From CAYMLL01 sp964390645 (GTDB lineage Bacteria; Planctomycetota; UBA8108): a DNA stretch of 63,028 bases. Below, in pieces: positions 27,048-37,306 of the stretch. Where the stretch lies: assembly GCA_964390645.1 (NCBI GenBank), contig CAYMLL010000008.1, forward strand, positions 1 to 63,028. The letters run 5' to 3'. Position 1 is the first letter of the stretch. Each line of letters starts with the position of its first letter. The notes under the pieces are model-generated. The model searched no databases, was not told where the DNA came from, and saw only the letters and a list, made by a program, of their open reading frames with translations. Position numbers and translations under genes: made by a program.

Positions 27048-30000
27048 CTAGAGGGTGACATTCTCGTTGGCGCCCGGCAGGGGTGGATCCTGCCAGACGT
27101 CCGTTATGACGGGCCCCAGGTTGGAGCTGCCGCTCTCGTCGATGAGCCGCTGCGTCACCGAGTTGACGCGACCCGGCGTGCCCAGATTCTCCGGAACCGC
27201 GAGCCGATGTGACTTCGCCATCGCGTGCTCGTAGCCGTGCGTGAGGATGGTCTGCGAGCCGACCACCCAGCGAGCGTCGAACGAGATCTGCAGGTCCTCG
27301 CCGGTGTTCAGGTTGGAGAGCCCGAAACCGTTCGGCTCGGGTGTCTCGATGCGGTTGACCTTGTTGTCGCCGCGGCCCGAAGCGACGATCTTCAGCGATC
27401 CGGCCCCCTCGATCGGATCGATACGCGTGCGACCGGTCCGCACGTGCGTCCCCTCGATAATCCAGCCGTTGTCATTCGAGTTGAAGTGCCCGTTCGTGAC
27501 CTGCTCCGAGCCGTTCGTGATCTCGGTCGTACGACTGACGAGCCGCGGTATGAAGCTCAGATCCGAGCTCCCCGTACCCGCGTTGTGCACCTGCACCGCG
27601 AGCACGTTGCGTCCGTTGCGCAGCGTGTTCACGTTGAGCGTGCGCTCCTGGAGATTCGGTTCGCCCGCGCTGGCTGCGCTCGCATTCCAGGCTCGGTCGT
27701 TGACGTTATGTGACGCGACCTGCTGACCGTTGATATAGGCGTAGAAGCCATCGTCGATGGTGACGCTGAGGACGAGCTCGTCGATGTCGTCAACGTCGGC
27801 GACAGTGAACTCCTTGCGGCAGAACACCGTGACGTAGCTACCCGCCATGTCGTCGAGCACGGTGGCGTCGTCACCGTCACCGTAGCCGATTCCGGTCTGG
27901 CCCTCCTCCCAGCCGGCATCGTTGAAATCGGGCTCGTCCCACGCTGCGGGCGGCGCCCGGGTGCCGCGAAAGAACCTCCAGACCTCGTCGTCGTCGATCA
28001 GTGGAACATCGTTGTTCCGCACGGCGCCGCCGATGATCGAGACGTTGTCGACGACGGTGATGCCGCGTGTCAGGAGCAGCATGTGAAGCTCGGATTCACC
28101 ACCGCCGTGGCGACCGATGTAGCTGAGGTTCACGACCTCGGACTTGTGCGAGTCGTCGCTCGCGTCCCAGGCCTGACCGAAGCGGTTGTCCTGGTGTGGA
28201 TCGACCAGCTCCACCGACGAGCCGAGCCCGTCGCCCCAACGCGGCCACTCTCCACCGTCACGGATGCGAATCGTATCAACCGTGCGCCCGAGCCCGTCCT
28301 TGAGCGTGATGCGCTCGCCACTGCCGCGCAGTGCCCCGAACGCGCCGACGGCCTCGTCGGTCTGCTCCGGTCCGTGAACGGAGCCGACCGGCAAACCGTG
28401 GACCTGCTCGATAAACTCCGGGTTGCGCGCGACGACGAGGTACTCACCCGGGCCGAGGGCAGTGCCCGTGGGAAACACGTAGTTGACGCCTCTGGTGAAT
28501 CCCCAGCCCGACATGCCGACGGTGGATCCGCCACGGTTGTAGAGCTCGACGTACTCCCTGTCCGGGTCGTCGTCGAGCGCGTGGTACATGACCTCGTTGA
28601 TGACGATATCCTGGTTGACCGTCATGCGGTTCGCGGCGTCGCGCGTCGGATCCGACGCCCCTTCGAACTCGTCGTCTCCGTCCGGGACCCGCGCCTCGCT
28701 CATCTCCTCGAACTCGGGCTCGAAGTTGTAGGCATCGAGCACGCGTTCCCCCGTCGAGTCCACGAGGGCGAGGAAGAGGCGGTCCCCCGGCTCCCCGGGA
28801 GGGGCCGTAGCGAGGTCCATCCCGAGGTTGTCCTCGGTGAACGAGACATGGCTCCCGGCCGGAATCGTCGTACCGCCCGGAATCTCGAAACGCGTCAGGT
28901 CGCCGGGCTCGTTCGTCAGGTACATGCCCGATATGTTGACCGCCGATCCAGTGCGGTTGTGGAGCTCGATCCAGCGCTCGCCGCTCGTCCACAGGAGAGC
29001 CTCGTTGATCAGCACGGGCGAGTCGCCCGGCTCCGCGCCGGGCTCGCCCCCACCGTCCGGCGGGCCTTCACCCTCGGGGTCCTCGATCGGGTCGCCGCCG
29101 CCGTCGAAATCCATGCCGGCGTTGACGTCGGTCGTCACCTGAATCTGTGACGTCGACGTGATCGGGGTCGAGGAGTTGCGCCGCTGAAAACGCAGGCGAA
29201 ACGACCAGCCGCCGCCGTTCTCGAAGCACTTCACCGCGATCAGGTTCTTTCCCGGCTCCAGGGTGACATCCTGGGCCGTGTCCTGAATCTGCCCCGCCCC
29301 ACCGACGCCACGGCAGGCGTCGTTCACCCAGACATGCGAGCCGTTGACCATGATGGCAATCGCGTCATCCGACGCGCAGCCGATGTCGACGACAAGGTTG
29401 CTCCCCGTGACGTTGTCGACGTACACGAACGAGTACGACATCACGTTTTCCGGGTTCGGCGCCCAGACGTTGTCGTTGAGGTTGATCGTGTCGGAGAACG
29501 AGACGTACTCCTCGACCGTGGGCAGGGCACCCGTGGCGTTGTTGTGCAGCCCGGTCGAGCGCGCCGACGAGTAGCGCGTCCGCACGACCTGGCCGTCTTC
29601 CCAGATCGAGGATGTCTGACGCTGTGACCCGTTGGAGCCCTCCGTGAGCCAGTCGGCGCGGATGACGTTGTTGGACAGGTTGCAAGCCGATCCTGTGTAC
29701 GGCCCCAGCATCAGCCATGTCAGGATGAAGCCCTGTGTGTCCATCCCGTTCGACGGCGGCTCGATGTTCCCCCCGCTCTCGAAAGCCGGACCGTTCGGTT
29801 CGCCAGGCGTGCCGCCGCGATCCTCGCTGAGACGCCAGCTGTCGGCGTCGTCGATCTCGAGAAAGGGACCGCGCAGCTCGAGCGAGTGCCCGGTGCCGTC
29901 CGCGCCAACGGGCCACTGACCACGGTCGTCGTAGCGAACGTCCACGACAACACGTCCCCCCGTGTTGCAGACCTCGACACGCTCGCCACCGTTGCCGAGC

Positions 30001-30344
30001 GATCCGACGTAGTCGCCGATCGTGTTATCGATGCCGTACTTTGCCCGGATGGCGGCCTCGTCGGCGCAGACGACGAGATACGTCTTGCCGTCGAGATAGG
30101 TTCCGCGCGGAAAGACGAGATCGACGGCGCCGCACAGCGAATAGCCGCTCAGATCGAAAGGGTCGATGTTCTCGTTGTAGATCTCGATGTACTCGTCCGG
30201 ACGATCATCGGCAGCCGACGAGTGGTACATGATCTCCGAGATGACGATCGCGGACACCGGCGTCGACATCGCGAGAACCCCGAAAGCCACGACGATCAGC
30301 GCGGCCAGAAACCGTTCCACCGAGTTCATTCGACACTCGCTCAT
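27048..30344 (-). CDS. N-terminal part of CotH/lamin-tail protein, copy 2 (ends at premature TAG)
   Basis: 1098 aa from the ATG at 30344, which has GGAG 7 nt upstream and precedes a good signal peptide (FLAALIVVAFGVLAMSTPVSA); the frame is open to 30389, overlapping the end of copy 1. It contains lamin-tail domains (IVISEIMYHSSAADDRPDEY; VLINEALLWTSGERWIELHN; IVINEVMYHALDDDPDREYV), a carbohydrate-binding-like module between the first two that is unlike that of copy 1, and PA14/galactose-binding-like regions. It stops at TAG just where the homologous copy continues (NVTL then stop, against DVTI followed by RCRIGDPDGV in copy 1), so it is probably not the natural C-terminus. Confidence 0.75.
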   Translation of the reverse strand: MSECRMNSVERFLAALIVVAFGVLAMSTPVSAIVISEIMYHSSAADDRPDEYIEIYNENIDPFDLSGYSLCGAVDLVFPRGTYLDGKTYLVVCADEAAIRAKYGIDNTIGDYVGSLGNGGERVEVCNTGGRVVVDVRYDDRGQWPVGADGTGHSLELRGPFLEIDDADSWRLSEDRGGTPGEPNGPAFESGGNIEPPSNGMDTQGFILTWLMLGPYTGSACNLSNNVIRADWLTEGSNGSQRQTSSIWEDGQVVRTRYSSARSTGLHNNATGALPTVEEYVSFSDTINLNDNVWAPNPENVMSYSFVYVDNVTGSNLVVDIGCASDDAIAIMVNGSHVWVNDACRGVGGAGQIQDTAQDVTLEPGKNLIAVKCFENGGGWSFRLRFQRRNSSTPITSTSQIQVTTDVNAGMDFDGGGDPIEDPEGEGPPDGGGEPGAEPGDSPVLINEALLWTSGERWIELHNRTGSAVNISGMYLTNEPGDLTRFEIPGGTTIPAGSHVSFTEDNLGMDLATAPPGEPGDRLFLALVDSTGERVLDAYNFEPEFEEMSEARVPDGDDEFEGASDPTRDAANRMTVNQDIVINEVMYHALDDDPDREYVELYNRGGSTVGMSGWGFTRGVNYVFPTGTALGPGEYLVVARNPEFIEQVHGLPVGSVHGPEQTDEAVGAFGALRGSGERITLKDGLGRTVDTIRIRDGGEWPRWGDGLGSSVELVDPHQDNRFGQAWDASDDSHKSEVVNLSYIGRHGGGESELHMLLLTRGITVVDNVSIIGGAVRNNDVPLIDDDEVWRFFRGTRAPPAAWDEPDFNDAGWEEGQTGIGYGDGDDATVLDDMAGSYVTVFCRKEFTVADVDDIDELVLSVTIDDGFYAYINGQQVASHNVNDRAWNASAASAGEPNLQERTLNVNTLRNGRNVLAVQVHNAGTGSSDLSFIPRLVSRTTEITNGSEQVTNGHFNSNDNGWIIEGTHVRTGRTRIDPIEGAGSLKIVASGRGDNKVNRIETPEPNGFGLSNLNTGEDLQISFDARWVVGSQTILTHGYEHAMAKSHRLAVPENLGTPGRVNSVTQRLIDESGSSNLGPVITDVWQDPPLPGANENVTL

Positions 30345-30378
30345 GCGCATTCTCCGTGAAAAACCGTCCATTTCTCCA

Positions 30379-33300
30379 TCAGCGGTCACAGCCGATCAGC
30401 TCGCCACCCGGATCCGGCCCCGCGCCGGGGTGTGGCGCGGGCGGGGCCGGACCGTTGCGGAAAAGATAGTCCAGAAGGCCGATGGCGTCCGTGACCGTCA
30501 GAGCCTCGTCATCATCGACGTCCGCCGCGTCCTCACACCCCAGCGAGCCGCCGCTGAAGAGGTGAACGACGATCGTCCGGGCGTCGGAGATGTCGATCCG
30601 GTTGTCGTCATTCGCATCGCCGCGACGGAACTCGGGCGGCGGCAGGATGTAAGTGAAGGGTCGTGTGCCTGACTCCTGGCCGTCGACGTTGCGCACCCGG
30701 ACATCGGCCCTGCCACCGCCGACCTCGGGCACCGTGACGGTGAGCTCGTTCGGCGAGATGAGCGTCACGCCGCTCGCCTCGAGCGCTCCGAAAAAACAAC
30801 GAATACCGCCGATGAATCCGTCTCCGATGACGCCGATCCGTGTCCCGGCCGGCGCCGATTCCGGCTCGAGCCGCACGAGGACCGGCGGATCGAGATCGTT
30901 CGTGCTGGTGACCGTGATCGAGTCCGATCCGTCGAGGCCGCCCTTGAGGTTGACCCCCACGAGCTGCAGCACGTTGGGGCCGCCGTGGAGGGGGATGTCG
31001 TCGACGCGCCACGTCGTCATGCCGGTGTGCTCGACACCGTGGTCCTCGCCATTGACGAGAATCTGGCAGATTCTTGCCGGACCGTCTCCCGAGATGTTGA
31101 CGTTGAAATCGTCCGTGTTGAAGGCCCTGCCCCCGTTCGTCGTGATCCGGAACGGAGCCGAGGCCGTCGCGCCGAGACGGCTGCGGATGCGATCGCGTCG
31201 CTGGTCGATGTAGCCGCCCGGCTGACCGATCGCGGTTCTCGCCATGCCGAACTCGGCGAGGCGGGTCATGTAGTCGGCGAGATATTCTGACGTGAAGAAG
31301 GCCTGATCGGACCCTCGTGTGTTCACCATGTGATCGAGAATGCCGTAGTACAGCTTCTTGATCGCCACGACGTCGAACATCCGGTTCACCTCGCTGAAGC
31401 GGCTCGGGTTGAAATCCGCGCTCGGCGAGGTGGGAATCAGGAACGCGTCGAGCCTCCCCGTCTCGTAGGTGAGCTCCATGTCCCAGGGCAGCGTGTTCCA
31501 GAGACCCGTGCTCGGATCGTGGTAGAAGTAGGTGTTCTTGCCACGGTCTGCGGACCAGTTGTCCCAGTCGGAGATGTTCTGACGGATCGCCCAGGTGCGC
31601 AGGAACTGCTCGACGTTGACCTGGTTCCAGACCCGCTCGGAGAACGCGGCCGTGGTCGTGTCGCCCGGATCCATCAGCTGACAGAAACGGATGAACCGTG
31701 TCCAGTCATCGGCGCCGTTCTTGGCGCGCAAACCGTGGAACCAGCGGTAGTTCTCCTTGTTCTCCCCGTCTGCGTCGCCACGTTCGCTCGGCGGGGGATA
31801 GAGGACCCTGCCATCCGCCTGCCCGGCGCGATCCCCGTTGTCGTTGAGGAAGAAGCGATCGTCCATCTCGACAAGATCGCCGTCACCGTCCTCGAACCAG
31901 CGGGCGACGTACTGCGTGTCCGGCACCCAGACGTGCTCACGTATGTGCACGACCCGGTTGTTCACCTGATAGCGCGCCATCGTCTGCACCTCGGAATACG
32001 GCACGAAGCCGCAGCCCTGATTGTAGCGCAGCAGGTGATGGGCGACGCGCTCGCGGGCGTCCGATCCGTTGCCGTGGTGATCCTCGAGGTTGAACTTGCG
32101 GATCCAGCCGTGAATCGGCCTGTCGCGCGGTGCGGCGACACGGAAGCTGCCGTTCCACGAGCCCCGCGCCCAGGGGCTCCCCGAGAAACGCATGTGCGCC
32201 TCGTGGTAGACCTCGCAGCCACCGAAGGTGAAGGTGCCATCGACGAGCTCGTTGGACAGACGCCTACGGTTCGACAGCTCGCTCTCGCTCGCCTCGGTCA
32301 TGTAGAAGCGGTAGTCGTGAAACGGCGTCGCGGGGTGGCGGCTCTCGTCGTGTCGGTAGATCACGTAGCGGCGCTCATTCCGGGGGGTCGCGCCATCGAG
32401 CGCCAGAGGATGAGAGCGCTCGTCGACGTCGACCGGATAGCGCCCCCGGTTTCCGGAGAGGTCGTCGGCCTCGATGAAGAACACGACCTTTTCATCCTGG
32501 CCCCGTCCCGGAATCGTGGCCTCGTAGATTCCGGCGCCCTGGTGTGACATGGTGATCGATGTCGGCGAGGTCGATGCGTTGTTGATCGAGTAGCGAAGAC
32601 GGACCGTCCCGACGCCGTCCGGATCCCCGATCCGGCAGCGAATCGTCACATCCTCCTCGGCGATCGGCACCGCGGGAGTCTGCTCGAGGTCGCTGATCAC
32701 CGGACCGAGATTCGAGTCGCCCGTCGCGTCGATCAGGCGCTGCGTCACGCTGTTGATCGTACCGGGAGTGCCCAGATTCTCGGGGACGTTCAGCTCGTGG
32801 GTCCGCGCCATCGCGTGCTTGAAGCCGTGGGTGTTGAGAGTTGCCGACCCCACGTGCCATTTCGCGTCGAAGGAGATCAGCAGATCCTGAGTTGTCGATA
32901 ACGCTCGCGTGCCGCCGTTCGTGCTCTCGATGCGGTTGACCTTGTTGTCGCCGCGACCCGTGGCGACGATCTTCAGCGACCCGGCGCCAGCGATCGTGTC
33001 CGTCGTCGAACGACCGCTGCGAACGTGCGTGCCCTCGAGCATCCACCCCGATGTGCTCGAGTCGAACGTCGGGTTGACGATCATCTCGGTTCCGCGGCCG
33101 TCTGCGCTCGTCGTGCGGCTGACGAGACTCGGAATGAACGTGAGATCCGAGCTGCCGATGCCGGAGTTGTGCACCTGCACCGCAAGCACGTTCGGCCGGT
33201 CCTCGTCGAGAAGGTCCTTGAACTCGGAGATGTCACGTTCGACGAGCGTCGCCTCACACGCACAGGCGGCGTCGGAGTCGAAGCTCGCGTCGCTGAGCCC

Positions 33301-35859
33301 GAAGATGGCGACCTGCACTCCGTTGAGATAAGCGATGAAGCCGTCGTCGACGGTCACGGACAGGACGAGGTCCTCGATCTCGTCGACGTCGGTGACGTCA
33401 AACTCGCGTCGACAGAAGATCGACACGTAGCTGTCCTGCATGTCCGTGAGCTCGGTGGCGTCGTCACCGTCGCCGTAGCCGATCCCGGTGGCGCCCGAGA
33501 GCCATGCGTCAGCGTCGAAGTCCTGCGAGCGCCAGCCCACGGGGGGCGGAGACAGACCCTTGCGATAGCGCCAGACCTCGTCGGTCGCGATCAGGGGGTC
33601 GTCGGTGGTCGTCACCCCTCCCTGGAGGATGGAGACGTTGTCGACAACCGTGATGCCACGAGCGAGCAGGAGGAGATGCAGCTCGGACTCTTCCCCGCCG
33701 TGACGACCGGTGTAGGAGAAGTGAGTGACCTCCGACTTGTCCGAGTCGTCGCTCGCGTCCCACGCCATCGCGACGCGATTGTCCTGGTCGACATCGATCA
33801 GCTCGACCGAGGAGCCGTGCCCGTCCGCCCACCGCGGCCAGCCTCCACCGTCATGATAGCGGATCGTGTCGACCGTGCGCCCGAGCGTGTCCTGAAGCGT
33901 CACGCGCTCACCGCGATCGTTGAGGGAGCCGAACGTCGCGATCGTCTCGGGATCGTCCGGGCCGATGCACCCGGTCTCACCGAGGCCGTAGATCGAGCGA
34001 ATCAGCCCGGGGTTGCGCGCGACGACCAGGTACTCGCCCGGTCCGAGAGTCGTTCCCGCCGGCAGCACGAAGCGCACGCCGCTGGTCAGCTCCCAGCCGC
34101 TCATGTCGACCGTCGAGCCGCCGCGGTTGTAGAGCTCGACGAACTCCCTGTCATCGTCGTTGTCGATCGGGTGGTACATCAGCTCGTTGAGCACGATGTC
34201 GGTGTTGACGCGGAGCCGGTTCGCGGCATCGCGAGTGGGGTCCGCCGCGTCGCGAATCTCCCCGCCATCGGGCACCCTGGCCTCGCTCATCTCGTCGTGG
34301 CCGGCGCGAAAGTTGACCGCGTCCACGACGCGCTCGCCGTCCGGCTCGACGAGCGCGACGAAGACCCGGTTGAGCTCGGGAGTCACCGAAACGTCCAGTC
34401 CGAGCTCCGTATCGGTGAACGAGACGAAGCCCCCGGCGGGAATGCTGACGCCCGGCCCGATGACCGCCTTGACGAGATCGTTGCGGTCATCGGTCAGGTG
34501 GTAGCCGGCGATGTTGACGGCCTCGTCCCCGGTGTTGTGGAGCTCGATCCAGCGTTCGCCCGACGTGCGGAAGAAGCCCTCGTTGATGACCACCGGAACG
34601 CGCGGGTCACAGACATCTTCGCGTCCGTCGTCGTCATCGTCATCTCCGGGCGCGGGATCGCCGCCCGAGATGATGTCGCCGCTGATCTCGACGCTCTCCC
34701 AGGTCAGTGTCGCCGTGCCGCAGCCGTTGTGCGAGGTCACCGCGAGTCCGAGGAGGACGTCCCGGCCGCCCGCCCACGTGGTCGTGCCGGCGGCGCCACC
34801 GAACTGGGTCCATCCGGTGCCGTTGTTCGAGTAGTAGCCACGGATGGTGTTGCCGGAGCGGTTGAGCCGAAGCCAGCTCGGGTGCTGCCCATCGCCCGCT
34901 GTCCACGGCTCCTGGTTGTTGTCACCGCCATGATCGGTCCTGCGGGCGAGCCGGGATCCATCGGGCGACGGGTTGTCGTGAACGAAGACGTAGCGCGATC
35001 TGGTGGAGAGATCCTGACGGCACATGAGGCCGCCCTTGCCCCAGCGCTGAGCGGGCGTCCAGGCGCGTTGCGCGATGCGCCCCTGGATGTTGAAGTCGCC
35101 GCGGAGCTCGACGTATGCGAACTGGAACTGGTCGCCGTTCGACCAGATGTCTTCGCCGCCGCCCGAGATCGTGTAACGTCCGAGCGCGAACGTCGTGTTT
35201 CCGACGCCACACGGCGAGCCGACATCCCGGTGGTCGTCGAATTCCCCGACGGGGCCTTCGGACGGCCCCGCCGCCGGGCCGCTCTTGACCGGCCAGCACG
35301 GGTTCACAAAACCCGGCGAGCCGTGCGGCTCGTCGGAGAGCTGCCAGCTGTCCGGATCGTCGAGCTCGATGTAGGGCGCTCGAAGCTCGAGTGAGTGACC
35401 GGTGCCATCGGCGCCTGCGGGCCACTTGCCGCGATCGTTGTAGTCGACCCGGACCATGCGGACACCGCCGGGATTGCAGACCTCGATGTCCTCGCCGCCA
35501 TTCGACAGCGATACACCCGAGGCGCCCTCCCACGGCCAGTTGCCGATCGTGTTCTCGATTCCGTACCTGTCCCGGATCGCCTCCTCGTCCGCGCAGACGA
35601 CGAGGAACGAGTAGCCGTCCATCCAGGTGCCCGGAGGAAATTCGAAGGAGACTCCGTCACAGATCGTGAAGCCCGAGAGATCGAGCGGGTCGGGATTCTC
35701 GTTGAACAGCTCGATGTACTCGTAGCGCGCAGCCTCCACGTCGCTCGGAGCGTACATGATCTCCGAGATCGTCAGCGCGCGGAGATCCGCACGAGCGCAC
35801 ACCGCCAGCGCCCATCCGAGAAGTACCGCCCAGGCAGCCTTCGCGTGACCGCGTCGCAC
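30379..35859 (-). CDS. Very large secreted CotH-kinase / lamin-tail / dockerin protein, copy 1
   Basis: 1826 aa from a GTG at 35859 with a signal peptide (AAWAVLLGWALAVCARA). Order, with approximate residues: lamin-tail domain (28-195), concanavalin/DUF1349-like module (235-395), lamin-tail (420-530), lamin-tail (555-690), PA14/galactose-binding-like (720-900), Ig-like (1050-1130), CotH-like kinase (1170-1560), IPT/TIG (1650-1745) and dockerin (1747-1826). The CotH signature RYNQGC...WDNWSADRGKNTYFY and LPWDMELTY is clear; CotH of Bacillus phosphorylates coat proteins, but catalysis here is inference. A tandem paralogue follows directly. A role in the outer surface or matrix is suggested by the modules. 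Confidence 0.85.
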   Translation of the reverse strand: MRRGHAKAAWAVLLGWALAVCARADLRALTISEIMYAPSDVEAARYEYIELFNENPDPLDLSGFTICDGVSFEFPPGTWMDGYSFLVVCADEEAIRDRYGIENTIGNWPWEGASGVSLSNGGEDIEVCNPGGVRMVRVDYNDRGKWPAGADGTGHSLELRAPYIELDDPDSWQLSDEPHGSPGFVNPCWPVKSGPAAGPSEGPVGEFDDHRDVGSPCGVGNTTFALGRYTISGGGEDIWSNGDQFQFAYVELRGDFNIQGRIAQRAWTPAQRWGKGGLMCRQDLSTRSRYVFVHDNPSPDGSRLARRTDHGGDNNQEPWTAGDGQHPSWLRLNRSGNTIRGYYSNNGTGWTQFGGAAGTTTWAGGRDVLLGLAVTSHNGCGTATLTWESVEISGDIISGGDPAPGDDDDDDGREDVCDPRVPVVINEGFFRTSGERWIELHNTGDEAVNIAGYHLTDDRNDLVKAVIGPGVSIPAGGFVSFTDTELGLDVSVTPELNRVFVALVEPDGERVVDAVNFRAGHDEMSEARVPDGGEIRDAADPTRDAANRLRVNTDIVLNELMYHPIDNDDDREFVELYNRGGSTVDMSGWELTSGVRFVLPAGTTLGPGEYLVVARNPGLIRSIYGLGETGCIGPDDPETIATFGSLNDRGERVTLQDTLGRTVDTIRYHDGGGWPRWADGHGSSVELIDVDQDNRVAMAWDASDDSDKSEVTHFSYTGRHGGEESELHLLLLARGITVVDNVSILQGGVTTTDDPLIATDEVWRYRKGLSPPPVGWRSQDFDADAWLSGATGIGYGDGDDATELTDMQDSYVSIFCRREFDVTDVDEIEDLVLSVTVDDGFIAYLNGVQVAIFGLSDASFDSDAACACEATLVERDISEFKDLLDEDRPNVLAVQVHNSGIGSSDLTFIPSLVSRTTSADGRGTEMIVNPTFDSSTSGWMLEGTHVRSGRSTTDTIAGAGSLKIVATGRGDNKVNRIESTNGGTRALSTTQDLLISFDAKWHVGSATLNTHGFKHAMARTHELNVPENLGTPGTINSVTQRLIDATGDSNLGPVISDLEQTPAVPIAEEDVTIRCRIGDPDGVGTVRLRYSINNASTSPTSITMSHQGAGIYEATIPGRGQDEKVVFFIEADDLSGNRGRYPVDVDERSHPLALDGATPRNERRYVIYRHDESRHPATPFHDYRFYMTEASESELSNRRRLSNELVDGTFTFGGCEVYHEAHMRFSGSPWARGSWNGSFRVAAPRDRPIHGWIRKFNLEDHHGNGSDARERVAHHLLRYNQGCGFVPYSEVQTMARYQVNNRVVHIREHVWVPDTQYVARWFEDGDGDLVEMDDRFFLNDNGDRAGQADGRVLYPPPSERGDADGENKENYRWFHGLRAKNGADDWTRFIRFCQLMDPGDTTTAAFSERVWNQVNVEQFLRTWAIRQNISDWDNWSADRGKNTYFYHDPSTGLWNTLPWDMELTYETGRLDAFLIPTSPSADFNPSRFSEVNRMFDVVAIKKLYYGILDHMVNTRGSDQAFFTSEYLADYMTRLAEFGMARTAIGQPGGYIDQRRDRIRSRLGATASAPFRITTNGGRAFNTDDFNVNISGDGPARICQILVNGEDHGVEHTGMTTWRVDDIPLHGGPNVLQLVGVNLKGGLDGSDSITVTSTNDLDPPVLVRLEPESAPAGTRIGVIGDGFIGGIRCFFGALEASGVTLISPNELTVTVPEVGGGRADVRVRNVDGQESGTRPFTYILPPPEFRRGDANDDNRIDISDARTIVVHLFSGGSLGCEDAADVDDDEALTVTDAIGLLDYLFRNGPAPPAPHPGAGPDPGGELIGCDR

Positions 35860-36100
35860 AGATCCTTTCGCTCCCGTGGAGAACCGGTTGGCTGGCTCTC
35901 GGCTCTCGCTCTCCGCAGAACCCAGGGTGGCCGCAAGTGTAGCAGCCGTTTCATCGTATCACGCAGGCAGACCGGATGCGAGAGAGTCCGCCCTGCCCCC
36001 CGCAGGACGAATCGGACGTCGTCATCGACGTCGAGAAACTACCGCGGCAGACCCTGTGACCTCGGCACACCGGTCCGGATCCCCTGCCTCGCTGTCGGCG

Positions 36101-37258
36101 TCAACGATCGCTTCCGGGCGCGCCCGCCCGACGACGGATCCCCGCCCACAGATGGGTCAGGAATACACGGTTGTCGAGCCCCGCATAGACGAGATCCCCA
36201 CCCATCCTCGAGAAGGACTTGCAGAAGCGGACGTAGTACGCCGGGTGGTCGGTTGGCGGTTCACCCCGCGACCAGTCCCACGTCGACTCCGCGAGGTCGT
36301 TGACGACGATGAGGAAGTCCTCGAGCGCCGCGCCGCCTCGGCGCGCCACGTTGCGTGACATCGACACCGACTTCTCGAAAATCATCGGCGACATCACGGA
36401 CGACCCGACGCTGAGGTAGACGCCCCCCTCGAGCCTGGAGATCGTCTCGGCGTAGACGAGGAAGTCCCTCATCGACGTGCGGCCGACCGCGCCGCCGTGA
36501 AACAGCGGGTGGGTGTAGATGATGTCCTGGCCGATCCCCGGGTGGACCGTGAACGGCACGCCGGCTCGGTAGCACGCGGCCTGTACACTGCAGTCCGCGA
36601 AGCCGTGCGGAATCGCCTGCTCCCCGGGCTCGAGATCGCCGCGTCCGATCGCGTCGAGCAGATCGTGCGCGGCGGCGCACGTCTCATGGTCCAGCTCGTG
36701 CGCACCGGGTTGAGCGCGAAGCCGATCCTGCAGCCTTTCGGCCGTCGGCACGTCGAGCTTCTCCTCGACCATCATGCGACCGACCGACTCGCCGTAGCCG
36801 AGCCGATCGAGGGCGCCGACGAGGAGCGCGCTGCCGATGCGCCCGCCGGTCTCGTCCCAGAGGCCGAACTGGCCCTCCTCGACGTAAGCTCGCACGTCCT
36901 CGCAGCTGCGACCGAGGAAGCCGAACTCCCAGTCGTGAATCGAGCCTGCACCGTTCGTCGCGACGTGCGTCAGCCAGCCATCCTCGACCATGCGCGCGAG
37001 CAGCGGTCCGAGTCCGTTCTTGATCAGATGCGCACCGTGGCAGATCACGACCGGAGCGCCGCGGCTGCGCGCCTCGACGATACGGAGCGCCGCCGCCTCG
37101 ATCGTCGCCGCCGCCTCCCCGGGATCGCCGATCGGGCGGTCAGGGTCGATCCGGATATCGTCGATCTGGAACTTGCTGTCGCGGTCGGCGACCGGAAGGA
37201 AGACCAGGCGTGAGCGGTCGAAAGAGGCGTGGGGCATCGATTCAGGCAGGTCCTTCAA
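36101..37258 (-). CDS. Conserved protein resembling the deoxyhypusine-synthase-like family
   Basis: 385 aa from a TTG; an ATG seven codons in (37237) is the alternative. The blocks APVVICHGAHLIKNGLGPLL, THVATNGAGSIHDWEFGFLG, SCEDVRAYVEEGQFGLW, GVPFTVHPGIGQDIIYTHP and GGVYLSVGSSVMSPMIFEKS recall bacterial proteins grouped with deoxyhypusine synthase (NAD-binding fold), from memory of the family only. True hypusine formation is not expected in this organism, so the substrate is open. It is the last of three minus-strand genes (sensor kinase, DUF501, this), 48 nt after the DUF501 stop. Confidence 0.5.
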   Translation of the reverse strand: MKDLPESMPHASFDRSRLVFLPVADRDSKFQIDDIRIDPDRPIGDPGEAAATIEAAALRIVEARSRGAPVVICHGAHLIKNGLGPLLARMVEDGWLTHVATNGAGSIHDWEFGFLGRSCEDVRAYVEEGQFGLWDETGGRIGSALLVGALDRLGYGESVGRMMVEEKLDVPTAERLQDRLRAQPGAHELDHETCAAAHDLLDAIGRGDLEPGEQAIPHGFADCSVQAACYRAGVPFTVHPGIGQDIIYTHPLFHGGAVGRTSMRDFLVYAETISRLEGGVYLSVGSSVMSPMIFEKSVSMSRNVARRGGAALEDFLIVVNDLAESTWDWSRGEPPTDHPAYYVRFCKSFSRMGGDLVYAGLDNRVFLTHLWAGIRRRAGAPGSDR

Positions 37259-37306
37259 TCGTGTCGTCCAGGAAGGTCATCGAAACACGTCGGCCAGACA
37301 CGTCGT

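Noticed and set aside
33025..35394. Long plus-strand open frame (about 790 codons) opposite CotH copy 1
   Set aside because: High-GC antisense shadow; no recognisable domains, and the minus strand encodes a clear multi-domain protein.
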